Both the position numbers and the translations under genes were made by a program. A DNA stretch of 64,000 nucleotides from Culex pipiens pallens (Eukaryota; Arthropoda; Insecta; Diptera; Culicidae). The stretch covers positions 143,902,756 through 143,966,755 of the forward strand of contig NC_068939.1 in assembly GCF_016801865.2 (NCBI RefSeq). The letters are read 5' to 3'. Within the stretch, counting starts at the first letter, position 1. Each line of letters opens with the position of its first letter. The notes beneath the pieces were generated by a model. The model ran no database searches. It was not told where the DNA came from and saw only the letters and a list, made by a program, of their open reading frames with translations. This document shows positions 54,791 through 64,000 of the stretch, piece after piece.

Positions 54791-56120
54791 TAAAAAAATC
54801 AAAAATTAAAATTTAAGAATAAAGACCGATTTTGTATAGAATTGCTCGAAAATCGATTTCGTGTCTTTGGAAAAGTTATAGACAACGCGCTAAAAATCAT
54901 TCTTTTAGTCATGGACATCCAAATTGTTAAAATCTTACTCTTACTTTAAATTGATTTTGCTATCGACTACGTGTTTTGAAAAATTTAAAAAAGATTGAGC
55001 TAAAATTTGGAATTTATTTTACATTTTTTTTCAGTTGTTTAAATAGGCAATTATCTACGATTTAAGATTTGTGATCCAACTTTTGGTTGCTGAGATATTA
55101 CCTCAAAATAAATACAAAAAAAATATTAAATAAGTTAATTTTTCAATCTATTCAATATCTTTGAAATTATTAACACTGGGACGCCCAACACATGTCCAAT
55201 ATCCACGGATGCCAAAGCCTCCCTAAAACGTTGGAACGGTAACTTCAACTCACAGGTTTTCGGGCTCGTCTCCGCGGATTTTCGGGCGATTTTTTTTACT
55301 AGAGCAAACAAAAGTTGGAACGACGTTTTCGATCGCATAAATTACAGATTTGATCAAATCGAGTTCTGCAAAGTTTAAGGATCATCTAGACATCCTTATA
55401 ATTCACTCTAAAAAAATGTCCCGGTTGGTTGAGTTATGCCCGAGAACCAGCGAGTTTAAAGTACCGTTCCATCTTTTTTAAGGAGTTTTATTTATGTTGA
55501 TCTTTAACGGCATTGTATTGAAATTTATTTCACGAATTGATATCGGCATTTAAAAATTAAGTGACTCTTTAAAACTTAAATTATTTTAATGTGTCTATAT
55601 ATTTGAGTGGTTTTATCTCAAATATGAAGTTGAGGGTATAGTATATTTTCTCAGCTTAAAGAAAAACTAATATTTTCAGGAAAGGCCACCTTTGGCCCCT
55701 ATTTTTTTAATCTTTAAATTAATTGAGAAACAAAAACAATGTTTGCTTGAAGCTCGTTTTTTTTCTCTAAAAATCTAAAATGTTTGCCCATGTTTCTCTT
55801 TGGCTCAAGAGATGGTCCCTATTAACATAAAAAAAACTAAAAAAAATACCGACAACTTTGACGATGGATAGTAAACGTGTATTTTACGAAATGTTATGTA
55901 ATATAACAATCCGAATTGTGTAACCCATGAAAAAAGGAATATATTTTATATCAAAATATTCATCAAATTTTTTGGTGAACCTTAAAGTATGTGTCGTTCG
56001 TTTTTTCGGCACTGGTTATTTTTTAATGTTAGACGTTTCACTTGCAAATGAGGTAGTGAAACTGAAATTTTGCGCGATAATCCTGAAATTTGGGTTTTTA
56101 GTTTCTTTGTACTTAAAAAA

Positions 56121-56528
56121 GCCGGGACCGTGGTGTAGGGTTAAGCGTGATTGCCTCTCACCCAGTCGGCCTGGGTTCGATCCCAGAAGGTCCCGGTGGC
56201 AAATTTTGAGACGAGATTTGTCTGATCACGCCTTCCGTCGGATGGGGAAGTAAATGTTGGCCCCGGTCTAACCTAGAGGTTAGGTCGATAGCTCAGTCCA
56301 GGTGTAGGAGTCGTCCCCCTGGGTCCTGTCCTGGTGGAGTTGCTGGTAGGCAGTTGGACTCACAATCCAAAGGTCGTCAGTTCGAATCCCGGGGTGGATG
56401 GAAGCTTAGGTGTAAAAAGAGGTTTGCAATTGCCTCAACAATCAAGCCTTCGGACACCTAGTTTCGAGTAGGAATCCCGTAATCGGGAACGCCAAGGCAA
56501 TGCTGTAGAGCGAATAATTTGATTTTTT
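56121..56528 (+). mobile_element. Full-length Twin-like SINE (plus strand)
   Basis: 408 bp bounded by the 15-bp direct repeat TTTGTACTTAAAAAA (56106-56120, 56529-56543). Region 1 (56121-56195) has A box gtggtgtagggttaagcg, B box gggttcgatccc and pairing ends gggacc/ggtccc. Region 2 (about 56330-56405) has ggcagttggactcacaatcc and cagttcgaatcccggggtgg. The tail is gattttttttt. The spacer is about 130 bp, longer than the 39 bp I recall for published Twin, so it may be a relative. Confidence 0.85.
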
Positions 56529-57205
56529 TTTGTACTTAAAAAAATATTGCATGAGAGAGGAGATACAAGATATCTTGAGTTTGTTTTAAGTGTCAAAAGG
56601 AAATCTTTCGATTAAGATTCTTCGATCACTTATTGGACCAGCTACGGTAATTAGCTAAGATCTGAGATTTTAAAAATTATTTTTTTTTTTCGCAGAGAAT
56701 AATTTTTAGACGCTTCATTTATAATACATATTAAGTTTTTTGCCTTGTAACGAAAATCTTATAAAATTGTCAGCAATATTTATTTTTTATCTTGTTCCAA
56801 AATAGAACTATCGAAGACTACATCTACTTTCAATGCAAATTTGCAAGCACATTTTTAGCTACAAAAAAATTAAATTGTGTTTGCATTCTGGTACGCATTT
56901 TTTAGGGTATATTAACTTTGGATACTGTCACTTTATTTTTTAACAGCTTTTAAACTTTTGCAAGACGTAGTTACATGAGTATTAAAAAGTGTAAAATCAA
57001 TAACAGGCTCAAAGTATTGGTATGAATCTGCCGAAATATATAATTCAATTTTGAATTGGAAAATATTATGACATTGAAATATAAGTAATAATTTTAAACA
57101 CAATAATTGTATGGTTTTGAAGTGTAACAAAAAATGTATGCATATAAGTAAATTCAAAGCACGTATTTTTTTGTTTTTTTAAAGAAAAGATTTTTTTTTT
57201 TGAAA

Positions 57206-57327
57206 GGCCACGTGGTCAGCCGTCGACCCCCCCCCCTCCCCCCCATGGCTTTTCATGGTTTTTTTCGGTCGGATTTCGGACCCCCTCCCCCCCCTAAGGA
57301 GGCCACGTGGTTTATGCACGACCCCTT
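57206..57327. mobile_element. MITE-like poly-C element
   Basis: ggccacgtggtcagccgtcg, two poly-C tracts around a short palindromic centre, then ggccacgtggtttatgcacg. Related to 53041-53160. Confidence 0.55.
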
Positions 57328-57544
57328 GCATTCATTTGCAAGAATGAATGACTCATCAAAAATTCAAAAATTCCAGCACTATCTTCATTTACCATCACTC
57401 GCTATGGGGCAACCCACGTATATATATCAAACACACATCTTTGTACGATTTTCTTATCAGCAGTAATCCAAACGCTGATAAACGTATATAATATCGATTC
57501 ACGCTGTAGCACAGGTTACATCACAGTGTCGGCACACCATTTAT

Positions 57545-58323
57545 CTAATCGTGCTGCTGCCCTTCGGCCACCAGCGACTTAAAGAATCCCCCAATCTGCT
57601 GTGCGCAGCCCTGATCTTCCTCAAAGCCCTTCAGGACCTTGCAGTTGCTGTACCATTCCGCCAGCCTCGGGTACCGGGCCAGGTCGAATCCGCAGTGCTG
57701 AAAAGATCGAGTAAATATTAAGGTTTTTTCAAGAGTTAATCTTTGAGTAAAAACTCACCACCAGCGAAGCAATCGTCGGCAGCAGGGACAAATCGGCCAC
57801 GGTTAGGTTCTCCCCGGCGAACCAATCGTTGCGCACCAGAAACAGCTCCAGGTTGGTGAGCCCTTCGTCCAGCTTGGCCATCATCTCGTCCGTAACGGTC
57901 GAAGTTTGGCGCTGGAAAATGGGCGCCATCTGGCCGACGGTTTTGGGGTAGAATGCCGACAGGTCGTGGTTCAGGACGCGGTTGATGAGGGCCTTCTCCT
58001 TGGGGATGTTTGGGTACAGGTCGTGGCCGGGCGCGTAAGTGTCCACCAGGTACGTCAGAATCGCTCGCGATTCCCACAGATGAAAGCCATTGTCGTCCAG
58101 GGTTGGAATCGTATGCTCCGGGTTCATTTGGAGGAATTCCTCCGTGCGGGTACCGCCAGCCATCACGTCCACCGGCTTGAACTAATTGGCAAAGGTTAAT
58201 CGGTTTATAATTATCACATTATTAATTGATACCAACCTCAACATTTAATCCCAGCTCTCGGATCAGCAAAACTACGGCCCTGGCAGGGGGGCTGATTGGG
58301 GTGTAGTACAGAGTGATTGGCAT
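57545..58323 (-). CDS. Glutathione S-transferase, delta-type
   Basis: Cytosolic enzyme that conjugates glutathione to electrophiles (detoxification). Minus-strand exons 58323-58237, 58181-57759, 57697-57545, all phase 0, giving 220 residues, the normal length. The N-terminal thioredoxin fold has the catalytic serine in TLYYTPISPPARAVVLL, then HTIPTLDDNG and LWESRAILTYLVDTY, where Glu-Ser binds glutathione. The C-terminal helical domain has NLTVADLSLLPTIASL. ESRAI and SPP-R favour the delta class over epsilon (ESHAI). Exon 1 has a GTTGGT donor. It lies between two Gr genes with no evident link to them. 58324-58988 upstream shows nothing recognisable. Confidence 0.9.
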
Positions 58324-58988
58324 CTTTACTATAACGTGGGACTGTGCGGCACTAATCGAAACAACCAAAACGCTTAAAGGCCAGTTCGAGACTGAAATCA
58401 AAGGCTTGTTTTTGGTTCAAAAACCGTACTATTGATAACACATTTCAATACAGATAACGCGCTGAGCACAGGTGCTTAGCCACATGTTTGTCTTATTTGC
58501 TTGAACGCAAAATAAAGGTAGACAATTTCTCGATTTTTAATTCAATCAGTATTGATTACTCATTCATTTTGATCGAATTATTTGAATCGTCTCCTGAAAT
58601 TAATCGTAACTGATTGCACACTGCTCATTGCTCACCAAATCCTTCAGTTTTCAAGAAAGTTGACTCGAACTACTAAGACTCCTAAACTGGCTTGGAATGT
58701 ACTAGCGACCCCGACTCCGTCTTTTCAGAACTTGTCGACTGGGGTCCTCAAAAAGACTCGACTCTATCTCTCTGACTTCTCCACATGCCTGAATTATTCA
58801 GTATATTTTGTATCACGAACATGAAATCGTTTCTTTGCTCTATGAATGCAAAGCCACTCTACTGGAATTATATAGAACTCCGCTGGTTCCACGGTAAACA
58901 ATAATTAAGAAACCGAATCAATTCAGCATTGAAATTCACCTTGCCATGCATACCTCAGTTTCATTAGCAAACGAAACCATAGCTAGAA

Positions 58989-60836
58989 ATGTTCAAATAT
59001 AGTAGTATAACTTCTAGTACAAGGACTAGTGGCAATAACCAAAGAGATACGTTCCACTCAATTATGCAACCAATCATATTATCCGCCCAGTGCCTAGGAC
59101 TATTTCCGATAGTCGGAATCACCGAGAAAACTACATCCGCACTGCAGTTCCGGTGGTTTTCGCTCCGAACCGTTCTAAGCGTAACTGTGATGACCAGTGC
59201 ATTTCTAGTAGCGATCGCTGAGCTTCGACGGATAGCAAGAACCGGAGTCAACTTTTCCAACATCATAAATCCTTACTTCTTCGCTGATACCGCCATCATC
59301 GTAGGATTGCTGATTCGATTGGGCGGCAGCTGGGAGCATCTTATGGTCCAGGTGGAAAACGTCGAGCGGATACTGCTGAAACCCTGCTACAACCTTCGGC
59401 AGGTACATCTGAAGAGAAAATGCTGGCTAGCTGCCGGATCGTGGTTGGTCCTGGCTACCGCAGAACACTTTTTCGCCACAACATCGTTCGTCAACGATCA
59501 GCGAATGGAATCACTGCGCTGCAACTGGACCTACACCAATGCGATCGAGAACTATGCCCGTCGAAACTACGCTTACGTCTTCAATCTGCCCTGGATGCCG
59601 TACAACATTCCGGTGCTGCTGTATCTAAGGGTATCAATAGCCTCTCAGGACTTGTAGTATCATTCATAAATCATGTGTCCCCTAACCCTCTAGTACGTGA
59701 CCTTCTCAGTAACACTGGCATGGACCTACCAGGACGTAATCCTGATCGTGGTTTGCATCTACATGAACACTCGCTACCGGCAGTTCTTCACCCGGATCGA
59801 GGTCGCAGCCAGCGTCGATCGTCCACCACTAGCTGAATCGTTCTGGGGTGAAATTCGGTACCACTACATTGCGCTGAGCGACCTGCTCCAGTCGATGAAC
59901 TACGAGCTGTCCGCGCTGGTCATCAACTCCTGCAGCAACAATATCTTTCTCGTGTGCTACATTCTGCTGCACAGTCTGGGGTAAAAACGGTAATTTTTGT
60001 GTCTGAAACTCCTCATCCAAGGTCTCATCCCGTAGCCCCAAACAATCGACACTATCGTTCACGTATTTCTGGTTCGCCGTGTGCTTCTTCATAGGGCGAA
60101 CCTGTACGGTTATGCTGACCGCAGCCAAGTTCGACCGTACGCTGAAACGTGCCCTGCAGGTGGTGCATCGAATCCCCAATGAAGGCTGGTGCGACGAGCT
60201 CAGCCGATATTACCACCATCTGCGAATTGAAAAGGTCTCCTTATCCGGGAAGCGGTTCTTTTACCTCACCAGGAGGACCGCTTTTGGGGTAAGACAAGCA
60301 CTTTTGTTGTAGGTTATTTCACGATTTGCCTCTATTGATATTCGAACTGGTGCTCTTTGGATGAGATTCTTACTCTTTTAACCAGTGCGCTACAGGATCA
60401 TGTTGATAGGAGGATGGTATCTTTATGAATCCTTCTGGTATGTACGGTGACGTGGTGGAACATACACCCAAACTGAGCGAGTACTTATCTCATCACATGT
60501 TGACAGTAGAGCTAACAACGGATGTTAGTAGTTTGTTTGTCACGGAATGTCAACAGTGCTGGGTGTGGGTGAGATCTTTTGCTTGTGTTCGATATTTCGA
60601 GAGAGTGAAATCTTTCAAAGAGAAACCAACATCACCATATTCCTAGTCTGGAACAAATTATACTTTCGTATTATTTCCCTTGCCAGATCAAAAGAACAGA
60701 GTGCTGATTGATCATGCTTTTTCAGATGTTTTCGGTCATCTTCACGATCGAGATTGTGATGATCAAGTACTCCAAAATGGCCCGCAATTCTGGTGTTCCG
60801 GCAGACTGTTCAACGCTGGCGTTTTCACAGGATTGA
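58989..60836 (+). CDS. Gustatory receptor, sugar-receptor family (GrE)
   Basis: Exons 58989-59630, 59694-59980, 60036-60288, 60726-60836; phases 0,2,0, giving 430 residues. Signature FHSIMQPIILSAQCLGLFPIVG; then LAWTYQDVILIVVCIYMNTR, NNIFLVCYILLHSL and VSLSGKRFFYLTRRTAFG. The last exon reads MFSVIFTIEIVMIKYSKMAR, so the usual TYELV segment is TIEIV and the Gln-Phe is replaced. Fewer introns than GrA-GrC. The last acceptor (ttttcag) was chosen because it gives the aligned ending. Most diverged member of the cluster here. Confidence 0.85.
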
Positions 60837-60883
60837 ACTTCAGTGAAGAAATACAAATTAACAAACCTTTTATTCAATTTGAC

Positions 60884-60889
60884 TTTATT
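60884..60889 (-). promoter_or_regulatory. Possible poly(A) signal of the CYPGSTDPRCP gene
   Basis: AATAAA on the minus strand about 258 nt past the stop codon at 61147; a second one lies at 60868-60873. It falls within 60 nt of the GrE stop, so the two transcripts would converge. On the plus strand AATAAA at 61082-61087 could serve GrE. Confidence 0.35.
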
Positions 60890-61146
60890 TACAACAACAA
60901 CTTCGTAATCCTTCTTGTCATTCCGCTATATGTACAGTTTTAGGGGGGGCAGCGATTCCCGATGAAACTATGCTTGCACGCCTGGTACTCACTAGCTCAT
61001 AGCATCAAATGTGTTCCTAACATCGAATCTTTGTACAGACTATGGGAGGGGTGGTAGCTTTCGCTAGTGTTAACACATAAAAATAAAGAGTATTTTTCCT
61101 TCTTCTGCAAGAATCATCCCGTATTCTCAACGCGAGGTTAAATTCC

Positions 61147-64000
61147 CTACTTCGAATGGGGCTCAAACTGGAAGCCCTTTACGCTGAGCGTGATCGAAAT
61201 GATTTCCTTGGCGGACTCGGACAGGTCACGCTTGCTGCGCTCCAGCAGCGTGTTTTGGTTCTCCTCGACGTTAACCTCCTCGATGGTGGCCGGTTCCGGT
61301 TGTTCCGCCAGGGCGTTGATGTCGTTCAGCGTGCTTTCGCTCAGGTGACGTACGATGCGCAGTCCGGCTGGCAGTGGTGGCAGGTAAGTGGCCGGTGGGT
61401 TGGTACTGCTGGGCCTGTACGGTTGCGGGCAGTTAGGATCCAGCGATCCTGGATAGCAAGACGACGGGGTAGTGGTGTAGAATGGTCGTGGGCAGGCTGG
61501 ATCCGGCGATCCTGGGTAGCACGGAGCACGGGTTGTTGTCGTTGGACGGGGAGTCGTTGGACAACGAGGATCCGCCGAGCCTGGGTAGCATCGGAGAGCC
61601 GGTGTGGTACTGGGCACAGGTCGCTGGGTGGTCGTCACAGGCTTAGGACAACGAGAGTCAGTCGAGCCTGGGTAGCAACGAGGCGCCTGCGTCGTCGTTG
61701 GCGTTGGTCGCGGCGTTGTTGGGCACCGCGGGTCAGTCGATCCCGGATAACATCTCAAAGCTGGTGTGGTAGATACTGGCTTCGGGCAACGTGGATCCGT
61801 GCTTCCTGGGTAGCAGTTAGGAGCGGCAGTGGTCGTTGGACGAGGAGTTGTTGGACATCTCGGGTCAGTTGAACCTGCAAAGATTACGATTTTTAAAGAA
61901 TGATTCAAACCACCCAAACCTGAACTCATACCTGGATAACATCTCGGAGCTGGAGTCGTCGTGGGCACAGGCCGCTGTGTAGTAGTTACCGGTTTGGGGC
62001 AACGAGGATCCGTACTTCCTGGGTAGCAATTTGGTTTCGGAGTGGTTTGTACAGGGCAACGTGGATCCGTCGAGCCTGGGAAGCATCGGAGAGCTGGGGT
62101 CGTGGTAGGAACAGGCCGCTGTGTTGTAGTTACAGGCTTAGGGCATCGTGGATCCGTGCTTCCTGGGTAGCAGTTGGGCTTCGGAGTAGTTTGCACTGGG
62201 CAACGAGGATCAGTAGAACCTGGATAGCATCTTGGAGCAGCGGTCGTTTGTGGAGGAAGATAGGTTGGAGGTTGAGTTGTTGGTGGTGGTTGTGGACAAC
62301 GCGGATCGGTTGATCCCGGGTAGCAACGTGGAGCCGGCGTCGTCGTTGGTGTAGGTCGCGGAGTTGTGGTCGGCCGTGGCGTTGTGGGGCAACGTGGGTC
62401 CGTCGATCCCGGGTAGCATCGAAGAGCTGGTGTGGTTGATACTGGCTTCGGACAACGAGGATCTGTGGATCCTGGGTAGCAGTTGGGAGCGGCAGTGGTC
62501 GTTGGTCTTGGAGTTGTTGGGCATCTTGGATCAGAGGAACCTGCAAAAATATCGAGTTTTGAAAAGTGATTCAAGTCTCCTAAACCTTAGCCGTAACCCA
62601 TACCTGGGTAACATCTTGGAGCTGGTGTCGTTGTGGGCACAGGCCGCTGTGTAGTAGTTACTGGCTTAGGACAACGAGGATCTGTACTTCCTGGGTAGCA
62701 GTTTGGTGCGGCAGTGGTTGTTGGTCTCGGAGTTGTTGGACATCTCGGATCAGTGGAACCTAAAACATAAGCGTTGGTAATTAAAATGTTCAAAAAAATT
62801 AAAAACCTTCTCTAAAATACCTGGATAACATCTTGGAGCCGGTTGCGTAGTAGGCACAGGCCGCTGTGTAGTAGTTACAGGCTTGGGACAACGCGGGTCC
62901 GTACTTCCCGGATAGCAGTTGGGCTTCGGAGTGGTTTGCACAGGACAACGAGGATCAGTAGAGCCTGGATAGCATCTGGGTGCAGCGGTCGTTTGCGGGG
63001 GAAGATAGGTTGGAGGTTGAGTCGTTGGTGGCGGTTGTGGGCAACGTGGGTCAGTCGATCCTGGGTAGCAACGTGGAGCAGGTGTTGTTGTTGGTGCAGG
63101 TCGCGGAGTTGTGGTCGGCCGTGGCGTTGTTGGGCATCGCGGGTCGGTCGATCCCGGGTAGCAGCGCAGAGCTGGCGTAGTTGACACCGGCTTTGGACAA
63201 CGAGGGTCTGTGGATCCAGGGTAGCAGTTGGGAGCGGCAGTTGTCGTTGGGCGAGGTGTTGTTGGACATCTTGGGTCAGAGGAACCTGCAAAAATATCGA
63301 GTTTTGAAAAGTGATTCAAGTCACCTATAACTTAGCCGTAACCCATACCTGGGTAACATCTTGGAGCTGATGTCGTTGTGGGCACAGGTCGCTGTGTAGT
63401 AGTTACTGGTTGCGGGCAACGTGGATCCGTTGATCCCGGATAACATCTTGGAGCCGGTGTCGTCGTGGGCGCTGGACGTGGCGTTGTTGGGCACCGTGGG
63501 TCAGGAGATCCCGGATAACATCTCAAAGCTGGCGTTGTTGACACTGGCTTCGGACAACGTGGATCTGTGGAACCTGGGTAGCAGTTTGGTGCAGCAGTCG
63601 TGGTTGGGCGAGGAGTCGTTGGACATCTCGGGTCAGTGGAACCTACAATAAAATAACGATTGTTGAGGAGTTCTTCAAACCAACTAAAGCTTAGCAGTGA
63701 CCCATACCCGGATAACATCTTGGCGCCGGTTGCGTAGTAGGCACAGGTCGTTGTGTAGTAGTTACAGGCTTGGGACAACGCGGGTCCGTACTTCCTGGGT
63801 AGCAATTTGGAGCGGCAGTGGTTTGCACAGGACAACGAGGATCAGAAGAGCCTGGATAGCATCTTGGAGCAGCGGTTGTTTGCGGTGGAAGATAGGTGGG
63901 AGGTTGGGTGGTTGGTGGAGGTGTTGGACACCGGGGATCGGTCGATCCCGGATAGCAACGTGGGGCCGACGTCGTCGTTGGAGTTGGCCGTGGAGTAGTT
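61147..64000 (-). CDS. Pro/Thr-rich protein of CYPGSTDPRCP repeats (5' end outside window)
   Basis: Minus-strand exons: 64000(partial)-63708, 63642-63349, 63285-62821, 62759-62604, 62540-61932, 61874-61147. All five introns are 57-65 bp, GT-AG, and split the Gly codon of CYPG|STDP (phase 1), so the internal exons (294, 465, 156, 609 nt) are multiples of three. The protein is dozens of units of CYPGSTDPRCP joined by Thr/Pro linkers, with paired cysteines in each unit. The C-terminal tail is different: LPAGLRIVRHLSESTLNDI, then ERSKRDLSESAKEI with a furin-like RSKR site. Composition suggests an extracellular, O-glycosylated, mucin-like protein of cuticle, gut or egg. No chitin-binding domain is seen and I do not recognise the specific family. 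Start and signal peptide lie beyond 64000. Confidence 0.85.

Larger units (their letters stand above)
51207..57544. other. Gene-free stretch, repeats only
   Basis: 6.3 kb between GrD and the GST gene. Supported contents: a retroelement 3' fragment (52228-52487), repeat R3 (52740-53025), poly-C elements (53041-53160, 57206-57327), a hairpin repeat (53978-54110), the 'gccgaagacacc' repeat (54240-54790) and a full SINE (56121-56528). Elsewhere it is AT-rich and I see no gene. Confidence 0.65.

Noticed and set aside
55927..56253. 108-residue plus-strand frame
   Set aside because: Its second half reads into the SINE at 56121 and its first half is AT-rich repeat sequence.
61156..61872. Long plus-strand open frame rich in Arg, Trp and Ser
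   Set aside because: Antisense shadow of the CYPGSTDPRCP repeat gene, whose splice sites and tail are consistent on the minus strand.
61900..64000. CRISPR-like regular repeats
   Set aside because: Repeats are coding, of irregular spacing, and interrupted by short introns in a eukaryotic gene.

Overview
The window reads as mosquito nuclear DNA, most likely a culicine and probably Culex. This rests on its AT-rich, intron-containing genes, a cluster of sugar-family gustatory receptors (Gr), a Juan-like non-LTR retrotransposon, and a SINE with two tRNA-related regions like Twin, described from Culex pipiens. The species is inferred from content; no search was run.

Layout. (1) 1-10.3 kb, minus strand: one CLIP-domain serine protease in five exons. 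Intron 3 (1817-7479) is packed with repeats. (2) 10.0-31.4 kb: a tandem segmental duplication. Each unit starts with a copy of the protease's signal-peptide exon and ends with two Gr genes head to tail (GrA then GrB). Unit 1 holds GrA-1 and GrB-1. Unit 2 holds GrA-2 and GrB-2, plus a 5.7 kb composite transposon, a SINE and several inverted-repeat elements in its upstream part. GrA-1 has lost the splice acceptor of its last exon. (3) 31.7-38.8 kb: a foldback-type element with arms of about 1 kb and a 4-bp target duplication. A Juan-like retrotransposon with its own 13-bp target duplication sits in its loop. (4) 39.6-41.7 kb: a third GrB copy whose 5' end is replaced by an almost G-free block. 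(5) 43.1-51.2 kb: GrC (+) and GrD (-), tail to tail with 33 bp between their stop codons. (6) 51.2-57.5 kb: no gene seen, only dispersed repeats, a full SINE and a retroelement 3' fragment. (7) 57.5-60.8 kb: a delta-type glutathione S-transferase (-) and GrE (+). (8) 61.1-64.0 kb, minus strand: a secreted-type Pro/Thr-rich protein made of CYPGSTDPRCP repeats, cut by the window edge.

The Gr models were built by hand from splice signals. In every complete model all intron phases agree, giving proteins of 401-449 residues. The Gr genes are probably subunits of sugar-sensing ion channels in taste neurons. The protease is immune-cascade type and the GST is a detoxification enzyme; neither is functionally tied to the Gr genes. 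The observations I rate highest are: a UAG-CAA-CCA context between two in-frame ORFs of an intact non-LTR element, which matches the tobamovirus-type readthrough consensus; a TIR element with a tRNA-like core present in three copies with readable empty sites; a CLIP protease with a full catalytic triad but no trypsin-type activation site; and phase-symmetric exon repeats in the CYPGSTDPRCP gene.
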